DNA of 64,000 nt from Rugalucina vietnamica (taxonomy: Eukaryota; Mollusca; Bivalvia; Lucinida; Lucinidae). The DNA lies in contig OZ024876.1 of the NCBI GenBank assembly GCA_964017185.1, forward strand, positions 12,897,726 through 12,961,725, written 5' to 3'. The notes under the pieces are model-generated. The model made no database searches. It was given only the letters and a program-made list of their open reading frames with translations, and was not told the DNA's origin. How positions within the stretch are numbered: the stretch's first letter is position 1; every line of letters begins with the position of its first letter. Both the position numbers and the translations under genes were made by a program. This document shows positions 26,103 to 38,100 of this stretch, piece after piece.

Positions 26103-29100
26103 GATTAAGTTTTACGTGCCTTAAAAGCCAATTATTTCACTCATTAACAAATCAGTAGGTGGGGCGAAAATAGGAGTACTCCAGGAAAAAGCACCTGACA
26201 CACCTGCAAGCAGAACTTGACTTGTCCCACATGTGACCCGTGCGGGGCTCGAACCCTACACGGCGCTCGTGGGGATCGAACCCAGGACCTCTCGCTCCAG
26301 AGTGACAGTCCGACGCTCTACCGCTTCAGCTACCGCGCTCTACTAGCGGGGGCTGTGACTGGTATCTTTGTCCCTAGATCTCACAAGAAACGTTAAGCAA
26401 TCATCTGGCACCTCAGCGGTAGACATCAGAGGGGGCATTTCAGGCCCTGATAATTTTAGGAAAGAAGCTATCCCAATAGATACTGTTCCATGTTATTTCC
26501 AAAGATTGGACCTGCGTTTACTGTTATAATTTTCCCAGTCTTCAAATCGGCAACGGAAGAAATTTAAGAATTGGAGACAGTATCTTTTCCAATTATTTCT
26601 TACACGTTTTCATTTGCTTCAGCTTCATTTAACCAGCGAAAAAAAACTATATTTATGCGAACAGTGCGATATGACGGACGCTGCGGACGAGGAACGTCCG
26701 AGTTCTCATCACTGCCGGTGATTAACGTGTGTTTATAGCATCCGTAATTGGGATAGATATGATCCCACTCAAACTAAAAGTTAAAAAACAACAATCATGT
26801 ACTGTCTAGAATGAAGAAAATAAAGTTTTATTCCATCAAAATTTGGTTGCTCCCCGGCGACACACACAACTTGCCCGGAGACTCACCAAATAATCAATCA
26901 CCCGGCTGAATCTCGATTTGCCCAGTCTTTTTTACAAATTTTCTGAAGGTTGATAATCAGGAGCTTACTTTTCTATATTCACCAATCTGAATTAAGGTTG
27001 TTTACATTCGTAATTCGATGTAAGCATAAAAAATAAACAAAAAATACAACCGAAAGTCAACTGAAATGTTTGAGTAGTAAAATGGGGCGCACTGTGGCGA
27101 TTAAACAAAATACATTTTCAACAATTTTAGGGTTTCCGGGGCTGCATCAAAGACCCTTACAGCTCCTGCAAGTGTTCGATTTGTTTTTATTTACTGCAGT
27201 ATTTTTAGCTTTCGCTTCAAAATAGAAGTAAACAAACAACATACCTTTTATCTAGTGCAAATCCCGATGTGTCACCGACACCTCGCCCGATGGTTCACAT
27301 TTTTCCGATTAACCCCCGTTGATTCACCGTTTTTCTAATACACCGTTTCCATAGGTTGTATATGGTTTTCCGGGGGCTGGTTGGTGTACAACCTCTGTCT
27401 TTTTTGTGCTGATTGTGAGATCATAGTTATCACATGACTGTGAGACTTGATCCATGGCTCTTTGCATTTTTGCCTCTGTGTTGGCATTCTTATCCATATC
27501 ATCTGCATAGAGGAGCTCATCTAACATCAGTCTGGACCTTAGTTTTGGCTTGCAACCTTCTGAGGTTGAATATGTTGCCATCAAAACGGTACCTGATTGG
27601 AAAACCAGTGTCACTGTCCTGAAAAACATCCATACATGCATGAGACAGCATGAGACAAGATTTCTTAACAGACATTTGCAACCAACTGGATGCAATGAAT
27701 CTCAGTTCAGAGGACCCCGAAGAAAACTGGACAGTTTTCCATAAAACAGTTCTTTCTTCAGCTGCAAGCACCTTAGGCCATCCATCTCGCAAACATCAAG
27801 ACTGGTTTGATGAGAATGATGATGAAATTCAGAGGCTTCTTGAAGAAAAGCACCGTTTGCTCAAGGCACATCAAGATGATACTAGCTCAGTATCAAAGAA
27901 AGCAGCCTACAGCAACATTTGTAAGACAGTCCAGACCAAGCTTAGGGACATGCAAGATTCCTGGCTGAGGAAGAAAACAGAAGAAATTCAGTCTTTTGCG
28001 GATAGAAAGGACATGAAGAAATTTCATGATGCACTGAAAACCATTTATGGTCCAAAGAGTTCTGGAGCCACCACATTGCTCAGTGCAGATGGAAACACTC
28101 TTCTCACAGATAAAGAAGCTATCTTGGAAAGGTGGGCAGAACACTTCAATAGTGTGCTTAATCGACCATCAAGCATCAATCAGGATGCAATCGACAGACT
28201 TCCACAGATAGAGTGCAATGTTCTGTTAGATGAATTTCCTACCGTTACGGAAACAAAAAAAGCAGTTCAACAACTATCATCTGGCAAAGCCCCAGGTGCA
28301 GATGCAATTCCTGCCGAAGTTTACAAGGCTGGGGGGCTACCCATGGCAGAGAAACTGACAGAGTTGTTTCACTGTATGTGGAGGAAGGAGGCTATCCCAC
28401 AAGAATTTAAGGATGCATCCATAATCCACCTATACAAGCGGAAAGGAAATCCTCAAGTCTGTGACAATCACAGAGGCATCTCCCTCCTATCAATCTGGGA
28501 AGATACTTGCAAAAATTCTGTTAAATCATCTGAATGCTCATCTTGATCAGACGGGACTTATCCCAGAAAGTCAATGTGGATTCAGACAAGAACTCCGCGG
28601 TGGTCGATATCGCACCTGCATCGGGCAATGTCAATAGACCATGAAATATAGTTCAAGGGCACCGGGTCAAGGTGCGTGCTTGAAGGGCATGTCAAGGACA
28701 ATTACTATGCAAGGTTTCAGACTCACAGCTATCTCACAGCTATCTCTGATGTCGAGAAAACCAAGCTTTGACGTAAAAATTTTCAAAGTCAGTGGACTGT
28801 GAAATATAGGTCAAGGGCACCGGGTTAAGGTGCGTGCTTGAAGGGTATGTCAAGGACAATTACTATGCAAGGTTTCAGACTTGCAGCTATCTCTGATGTC
28901 GAGAAAACCAAACTTTGACGAAAAATTATCAAAGTCAGTGGACCGTGAAATATAGGTCAAGGGCACCGGGTTAAGGTGCGTGCTTGAAGGGTATGTCATT
29001 GACAATTACTATGCAAGGTTTCAGACTTGCAGCTATCTCTGATGTCGAGAAAACCAAACTTTGACGTAAAAATTATCAAAGTCAGTGGACCGTGAAATAT

Positions 29101-32100
29101 AGGTCAAGGGCACCGGTTTAAGGTGCGTGCTTGAAGGGTATGTCAAGGACAATTACTATGCAAGGTTTCAGACTCGCAGCTATCTCTGATGTCGAGAAAA
29201 CCAAACTTCGACGTAAAAATTTTCAAAGTCAGTGGACCGTGAAATATAGGTCAATGGCACCGGGTTAAGGTGCGTGCTTGAAGGATATGTCAGGGACAAT
29301 TATCTCTGATGTCAAGAAAACCAAACTTCGACGTAAATGTTGACAAAACTTCGACGTAAAAATTTTCAAAGTCAGTGGACCGTGAAATATAGGTCAATGG
29401 CACCGGGTTAAGACGTAAATGTTGACGGACGAACGAACGAACGAACGAACGAACAGACGGACGGACGGAAATTTGAACTCCTATATCGCACCCTGCTATA
29501 AGCAGGTGCGATAAAAAGACAGAGGGACAATAGACATGATCTTCACAGCAAGACAGCTTCAGGAGAAATGCCAAGAACAGAATGTTGATCTATACATGAC
29601 CTCACCAAAGCTTTTGACACTGTTAGTCGTGATGGACTCTGGAAAATCATGGCCAAGTTTGGCTGTCCACCTAGATTCATAGCTATGGTGCGGCAGTTTC
29701 ATGATGGCATGCAGGCACGTGTGCAAAATGATGGAGAGTTCTCTGAACCATTTGAAGTAACAAATGGGGTCAAACAAGGCTGTGTTCTGGCACCAACACT
29801 GTTCAGCATGATGTTTCCATGGTACAACTTTTATATTAATCAATATTTTTCGCATCTAATTATGCTAGCCGTGCAAGCAATAACCACAGAAGACATCTAC
29901 AGAAACAGAATTCCGAGAGATATCGCTTATTTGTTAAAAGGTGATATCTAATTAGGTCACTGACTTTCTGTTGATTTTTCTCAATATTGTTTTTCGAAAA
30001 TATCCGCCATCATATAAACATGCCTTCATTTTGAGCGTGTGAGGCACGTGCATGACAAGTCGTTCTACAAAAATCAATGCATCATCTTGAAGAGGAGAAA
30101 TTCTACTTTCTATACATGTATTACTTTAATATATTTAGCAACGCATTAAGAAATTACGATACCATACTACATACTTTCCAACTGCCCCTCGTAGATTGTT
30201 GGTTTGCCGTGACATTATTCTGCAGAGCATTTTCTGCAAGCTGAATGATAATTTTCCACCAATTCTTAAAAATGATACAAGTCATGTCATACATCCGTGG
30301 TTTAAAACAGTTGATATTTCTTTTCTTAATGAGATATCGAACCCTTCAGGTCTAGTTTTGGGTTCAAACCCTATTTTTTAAAAAAAACAAAACAAAAAAA
30401 AAACTATTATAACTTTCATATAAAGACCTGAATTTTAATAAAATATGTTGCAGACTGTTCAGCAATGTGAATATGTAGGTCTGTGGCCTTATTCCTTTAC
30501 TAAAATAAAATATAAACATAGTTCTTACCTACATGAAATATATGTGGTGGACCATGGAAGTATTCCCCTATACCGTGCCCTGTCCAATATGGCATCACGT
30601 TGAACCCCTTCTTATTTGCATACTCTCTACAGGATCGGAAATGAGCAGTCGCATAAGAAAGCCAACAATATGCATTGGCAAAAACAAAGATGCAGATCAG
30701 CTGTGCAAAAACTAAATAGCTGACCAGCACCTTTGTTTTTGCTACATAATTAGTACTAATTAGTACACTTCCTAAATGCAAAATTTCGAGTTTCTAGCCT
30801 GCTACTCAGTGTGTCTGTACAGGTTGGTTTGTGTCAGACCTGGTCGGATACCCTAATTGTTGATTCTCTCATGCAAAGGTTCAAACTATGGAAACAAACA
30901 TGCGGATCAGCAGAGTTAAGCAAGAACATGTTAATAAACAAACACAGAATTTTACCTTTTTAATTATCAATGTCTGTATGTGGTAAATCTTTGAAGGTTG
31001 AGTATGTGGTAAATCTTTGAAGGTTGAGTATGTGGTAAATCTTTGAAGGTAGAGTATGTGGTAAATCTTTGAAGGTTGAGTATGTGGTAAATCTTTGAAG
31101 GTTGAGTATGTGGTAAATCTTTGAAGGTTGAGTATGTGGTAAATCTTTGAAGGTTGAGTATGTGGTAAATCTTTGAAGGTTGAGTATGTGGTAAATCTTT
31201 GGAGGTTGAGTATGTGGTAAATCTTTGAAGGTAGACTATGTGGTAAATCTTTGAAGGTTGAGTATGTGGTAAATCTTTGGAGGTTGAGTATGTGGTAAAT
31301 CTTTGAAGGTTGAGTATGTGGTAAATCTTTGAAGGTTGAGTATGTGGTAAATCTTTGTAGGTAGACTATGTGGTAAATCTTTGCAGGTTGAGTATGTGGT
31401 AAATCTTTGAAGGTTGAGTATGTGGTAAATCTTTGTAGGTAGACTATGTGGTAAATCTTTGAAGGTTGAGTATGTGGTAAATCTTTGAAGGTTGAGTATG
31501 TGGTAAATCTTTGTAGGTAGACTATGTGGTAAATCTTTGAAGGTTGAGTATGTGGTAAATCTTTGAAGGTTGAGTATGTGGTAAATCTTTGTAGGTAGAC
31601 TATGTGGTAAATCTTTGAAGGTTGAGTTGAACTGCATTTCCCTAAATCCCTATCAACTTTTTTCAGTCAAGTCAGAATTCTTGAGCACTTAAGAAGTACA
31701 ATGGTCAGCATATATTAGAAATGTGTGTTTGTAAAACACAATGCCCCCAACTGTATGCTTGCCCCTTACCTGGCATAGCATGTTTGTTAAAATAGAATGC
31801 AAGCTTTTTGCAGACAATTTAAAAAATTCAAAATTCTGTCAAAGTTCTCAAGAGTTTATCAGGTGATATAGTCTTCCAATCAGTATATGAGGCGCCTCAT
31901 GGGAAAACCAACAATCTGCATATGCGAAAATAAAGGTGCAGATCAGCTTTGCAGTCAGCTTCACAGTGACTGCGAAGCTGATCAGCGCCTTTGCTTTCTC
32001 TACACGGATAGTACAATTCCTCTACTTTCTAAATCCAAAATTTCCAGTCTCCAGCCATCTTCTGTGACTGTACAGCCTGATTTGTGTCGGACCTGTTCGG

Positions 32101-35100
32101 AAACCACATTGATGATTTTCCCACGAGGCGGCTCATATATAATATGAAGGTTCTAATTTAACACTATTTGAGATATCTTGCACACAAAATGTTCAAGTTT
32201 TGTTTTCGAAGGGACATAACTCATAAAAGGGGCATAACTCTGACATGAATAAACTAGAAGACCATTGGTCCTGTAGCTCACCTGAGAGATTATCACATCA
32301 TGAGATTTAAATTAATTGAGAATCGACCAATGAAAGTCTATGCATGGACACTATTGACCCCCGGGGCATGGCCAAATTTGACCCAGGGGCATGACTGGCA
32401 CAATTTATAATGGGGACTACCAAACATTGCTACATACAAAATATAGAAGCTCTGTGCCTTTTGGTTTCAGAGAAGAAGATTTTTGTTAGTTTTTCCCATT
32501 GTAAGTCTATGGAGACTATCTACCCCCGGGGCGTGGCCAAATTTGACACCAGGGGCATGGCTTGCACAACTTATGTAGAGGACCATTAGCCATTGCCACA
32601 TACAAAATATCAAAGCTGTGTGCCCTGTGGTTTCAGAGAAGAAGATTTTTGAATTTTTTTCCCATAGCAAGTCTATTGAGACTATCAACCTCCGGGGCCT
32701 GGCCAAATTTGACCCCAGGGGCATGAATGGCACAATTTATGTAGAGGACCATTAGCCATTGCTACATACCAAATATCAAAGCTGTGGGCCTAGTGGTTTC
32801 AGAGAAGAAGATTTTTGAATTTTTTTCCCATAGTAAGTCTATGGAGACTATCAACACCCGGGGCATGGCCAAATTTGACCCCAGGGGCATGAATGGCACA
32901 ATTTATGTAGAGGACCATTAGCCATTGCCACATACCAAATATCAAAGCTGTGGGCCTAGTGGTTTCAGAGAAGAAGATTTTTTTAGTTTTTCCTATTGTA
33001 GGTCTATGGAGACTATCGACCCCCGGGGCGTGGCCAAATTTGACCCCGGGGACATGATTGGCACAATTTATGTAGAGGACCATTAGCCATTGCCACATAC
33101 AAAATATCAAAGCTGTGAGCCCCGTGGTTTCAGAGAAGAAGATTTTTTAATTTTTTTTCCCATAGTAAGTCTATGGAGACTATCAACCCCCGGGGCGTGG
33201 CCAAATTTGACCCCAGGGGCATGAATGGCACAATTTATGTAGAGGACCATTAGCCATTGCTACATACCAAATATCAAAGCTGTTGGCCTAGTGGTTTCAG
33301 AGAAGAAGATTTTTTTAGGTTTTTTTTCCTATTGTAGGTCTATGGAGACTATCGACCCCCGGGGCGTGGCCAAATTTGACCCCAGGGGCATGATGGGCAC
33401 AATTTATGTAGAGGACCATTAGCCATTGCCACCTACAAAATATCAAAGCTGTGGACCCTGTGGTTTCAGAGAAGAAGATTTTTTAATTTTTTTCCCATAG
33501 TTAGTCCATGGAGACTATCAACCCCCGGGCCGTGGCCAAATTTGACCCCAGGGGCATGAATGGCACAATTTATGTAGAGGACCATTAGCCATTGCTACAT
33601 ACCAAATATCAAAGCTGTGGGCCTAGTGGTTTCAGAGAAGAAGATTTTTTTAGTTTTTCCAATTGTAAGTCTATGGAGACTATCGACCCCCGGGGCGTGG
33701 CCAAATTTGACCCCAGGGGCATGGCTGGCACAATTTATGTAGAGGACCATTAGCCATTGCCACATACCAAATATCAAAGCTGTGGGCCCTGTGGTTTCAG
33801 AGAAGAAGATTTTTGAATTTTTTTGCCATAGTAAGTCTATGGAGAATATCGACCCCCGGGGCGTGGCCAAATTTGACCCCAGGGGCATGAATGGCACAAT
33901 TTATGTAGAGGACCATTAGCCATTGCTACATACCAAATATCAAAGCTGTGGGCCTAGTGGTTTCAGAGAAGAAGATTTTTTTAGTTTTTCCCATTGTAAG
34001 TCTATGGGACCTATCTGTTGCCATGGAAACCACAATTTTGATATAATCTGCTCCAAAACCTAATGCCATCAATCCCCCAACCCAATTATGGTTCACATTA
34101 AATTTGATCAAGATCGGCCAACTAGCTTCAGAAATATTCTTCTTTGAAATTGTGGACGGACGATGACGGACGACGACGACGGACGACGGATGCCTGCCTA
34201 TCCTATAAGCTCACCTGTGAGCCTTCAGCTCAGGTGAGCTAAAATCCTGGTAAACTATTTTTTCAGAAGGAATCCGTTTATCAAATTTCAAAATCCTAGC
34301 ATTCACCATTTAAAAGTTTCAAATTTCACCTAAAAGTGAAATTCTCAATCAAAATTTCAAAAGTTCTCAAACGTTTATCCTGTGATGAACTCCTCAGTCC
34401 CAATCAGGAAAAACAAAAATGAAAGCTTTAGCTTTTGAAATATCTTGCACACAAGATTTTTAGCTCACCTGAGCCGAAGGCTCACAAGGTGAGCTTATAG
34501 TATAGTAGTCGAGCCGGCGTCCGTGCGTCGTCCGTCGGCGTCGTCAACATTTTCAAACGACTTCTCCTCTGAAGCTGCCAAGCCGAATCTTTTCATATTT
34601 CACATATAGCATCTACAGTTGGGGGGAACGAATATTTTTGCTTTTTATTTCGATTGGATAAGAACTCTGGTTGCTATGGCAACTTGAATTTTCCATTGAC
34701 TTTTATGGAGAAAAAGTGGAAATTGGCATTTTTCGTTGTCAGGCTGGGGATATTTGAATTTTTTTTTACATAAATGTTTAGAGTAGTCCTTCATGTTTAA
34801 GGCAACTTTTGTAAATATCACTTTATTCGTTTTGTTGCTATAACAACATAAAGGGTAAATTTTCGAAAAAAAAATATTCAAAAATCTTCTTCTCAGAAGC
34901 CGTATGGGGGATGAAGCTGAAATTTAGCATACATGCTTATGACATTAGCCTGCACAAAGTTTGTGGTTTTTATTGTCTTTGTCCAACTACTTTGGTTGCT
35001 ATGGTAACTTGAAGTTTCCATTGACTTATAAGGCAAAAAGTGGAAATTTGCAACTTCTGATGTTTCATTGAGGATATTGAAATTTTGTTTTTACATAAAT

Positions 35101-38100
35101 TTTTATTGAGTAGTCCTCCCCGTTTTAGGCAACCTTTGTAAAAATCGCTTTATTCGTTTGGTTGCTATAGCAACATAAAGGGTAAATTTTCGAAAAAATA
35201 TTCAAAAATTTTCTTCTCAGAAGCTGTAAGTCGGATGAAGCTGAAACTTTGCATATATGCTTATGATATTAGCCTCTACAAAGTTTGTGTTAACTTTATT
35301 ATTGTCTTTGTCCCACTACTTTGGTTGCTATGGCAACTTAAAGTTTCCATTAACTTATAAGACGAAAAGCGAAAAATTGCAAGTTTTTGAAAACAATTGC
35401 AGCCTGACCTGAACAACTAATGGAGTAGATGTGAAGGTATGTGATTAATTTAGGCCAAGGTCATCTCTTGAACTTAAAGGGTCTGTCATCCATACACACT
35501 TTTCAAAGATCTTCTTCTCTGCAACCGCTTGGCCAATCAAAGTAAAATTTTATGTGGAGCATCCCTGGGTAGTGAGGACGAAAATTTGATCGCGAAATGT
35601 GGGTCACATGACCAAGATGGCTGCCACGCCCATATATGGTAAAAACCACTCAAAAATCTTCTTCTCCAGAACGAGCATGCCGATTTTCACGAAAATTGGT
35701 ATGTAGCATTTGGGACTCCAGCCCATCGTAGTTTGATCAAATAATGACTCTAGGATGACCTTGACCTATTTTACATCAAGGTCAATTTTGGAAACATAGG
35801 TTTTTACATTAGAAAAAGTGAAAAATATGGATTTTTTTAAACTATTGCAGCCTGAGACCTGAAAAGTGGTAGATGCAAAACAACTAATGAAAGTATGTGA
35901 TTAAGTCAAGGTCATCTTTTGACCTTGGCCGATCTGTCGTCTATACATACTTTTCAAAGATCTTCTCTGAAACCGCATGGCCAATCAAACTGAAATTGTA
36001 TGTCGAGCATCCCTGGGTAGGGGTAACGAAAGTTTGATCCCGAAATCTAGGTCACATGACCAAGATGGCTGCCATGCCCATATATGGTAAAAACCACTCA
36101 AAAATCTTCTTCTCCAGAACCAGCAGGCCAATTTTCACGAAACTTGGTTTGTAGCATTTGGGACTCCAGTTCATCATAGTTTGATCAAATGATGACCCTA
36201 GGAAGACCTTGACCTATTTTACGGCAAGGTCAATTTTGGAAACATAGGCTTTTACATGGGAAAAAGTGAAAACTATGGATTTTTTGAAAACTATTGCAGC
36301 CTGAGACCTGAAAAGTGGTAGATGCAAACAACTAATAGAGTAGATGACGGTATGTGATTAATTTAGGTCAAGGTCAATTTTGGAAACATAGGCAAACATG
36401 GAAACATGGGGAAAAGTGACAACTAGGTCTCAGGTAAGCATTTACAGGACCAATGATCCTATGGTAACTATTGCAGCCATAGACCTGAAACATTACCAAG
36501 ATGGCCGTCATACCCATTTAGGGTGAAAAAAAAATCACTTTGTCCAGAGACTGTACTTGTTGACTCTCAGGTGAGCGAGCGTTGCCCTTGGGCTACTTGT
36601 TAAATTTTGCTTTCAAAGAGGCATAAATCGGACATACAAAAAAATATATGTCAACTATTATTTTCATGAAGAATGTGTACATGTAGAGGAAATTTCAAAA
36701 CTTTAGCATGCAACATTGAAAACTTTGAAAAAAAAGTGTAACACACAGACTCAGAGAAAGACAGACAAGCCAAAAGCAAGATGCCCTTCCAACTTTTCCT
36801 AAAATCACTTCTACCTATAAGTCACGTCATAAAATTATACACTGCAACATGCATCTTTATTAATCATGGTAATCAGCAGTTTACAAAACCAGATGAATAA
36901 TGGTCCTGATTTAGCACACCTGAGATTTGAACTTTGATAAATGACCTTTGGCTAAGGCCATGTTAGTCAAGGCAAATAGTAAACTTGACCTTGAATACTC
37001 AAATATTTTTATTAACACTGTAAACTGCCTGTACAAACCAATTTTAAGGTCACAGAATAAAAAAGTTTCATGAAAATCCAATGTTTCCACTTTTTCCTAT
37101 TTAAAAGCCCATGCAACCATATCTGACCTTTTCATTAAATACGTCAAGGTTAACCCGAGGTCATGATTTATATAAATTATGTGTTTTAAGGTTTTTACCA
37201 TATATCAGCATGGTGGTCATCTTGGTCATGGACCTTTTACATAATTTCAAATAACCCCTTCCTAAGGATACTACATATAAAATTTGGCTTTGATTGGTCA
37301 AGCGGTTTCTGAGAAGATTAAATTTTACATATATGTAAATGACTTTTGTCCGAGGTCAAGAAATGACCTTAACCTTGAATACTCACATAAACTCATTAAC
37401 TCAACAAGTTGTCTGCATTTACCAGCTTTCAGGTCACTGGCTAGAAAACTTCCTGATAGATGTCACTGTTTTCCATTGAAAAGCCTATGAGACCAAAAGT
37501 TTCCTTGTTGTTAAATAGGTCAAGGTCAACCCAAGATCATGATTTATATAAACTATAATGGGCCAGAGTTCCTGATGCTACATACCAAGTTTCACTGAAA
37601 TCGGTCCACCAGTTCCAGAGAAGATTTTTAAAGGTTTTTACCATATACTGTATGGGCATGGCGACCATCTTGTCATGTGGCCCAGAGTTTTCAGAGAAGA
37701 TGTTTGAACATTGTGGACAACAACTACACAACAGAAACAACAACAGACGTCAGAGCATATGTATACTATACTTATGAGCCTAACATCTAAAAAAAATTTC
37801 TCAATATCACCTACTCAATTGCAATCCCAATAGTCCCCAACTGAGCCCCTGGCTTGCAGACTGAGATCCCAACATCTCTCGCCTCCCTGGCTACCCTTAC
37901 TAGCTCCTGACCATCAGGGTCTACATTCCCTATCAGAAATGTTTCTGACACATCACCATGGTAACCATTGAAATACACCTGTAATATAACGGAATAATAA
38001 TACCTGCTCATGAAAAAGTATACCCACATTAAAATCTTTGCTTTGCCAGGCAATATTATGAGCCACCTCATGGGAAAACCAACAATCTACATAGACGAAA

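Larger units (their letters stand above)
19373..27358. mobile_element. Unclassified 8-kb DNA element with 100-bp terminal inverted repeats
   Basis: The first 100 bases (19373-19472) match the inverted last 100 bases (27259-27358) with a single mismatch. They begin CAACCTATGGAAACGG. TATAT is duplicated at both edges (19368-19372 and 27359-27363), and the LINE reading frame on either side joins cleanly across one copy of TATAT. Subterminal motifs recur inverted (GTGCGCCCCATTTTA; CGGGCAAGTTGTGTGAG). No transposase frame is seen. Several SINEs and a Harbinger-type element have inserted inside. With a 5-bp target and these ends I cannot assign a superfamily. Confidence 0.82.
18564..29818 (-). mobile_element. 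LINE with twin-priming 5' inversion, split by two later insertions
   Basis: The 3' part is on the minus strand: 27645 down to 27359, then, after the 8-kb insertion, 19372 down to 18564. The 5' part is inverted, on the plus strand, at 27646-28591 and 29518-29818. The plus-strand arm ends at FSMM, just before the stretch where the minus-strand arm starts, and the truncated 5' end lies at the central junction. That is the layout expected from twin priming. Identical 48-bp target duplications flank the whole. The junction near 27640-27655 has a short CATGAGACA direct repeat. The 3' end has no poly(A); it ends in a short hairpin-like GTGAGAGACGAACTATC. Confidence 0.88.

Noticed and set aside
19373-27358. 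Polinton-type identity for the 8-kb element
   Set aside because: No capsid, polymerase or packaging frame is visible, the target duplication is five bases and the ends do not resemble that group. Most of the interior is later insertions.
31236-31637. 133-residue frame with periodic [14 protein letters not shown]
   Set aside because: It is the minus-strand reading of the 26-bp minisatellite; stop-free only because of the unit sequence.
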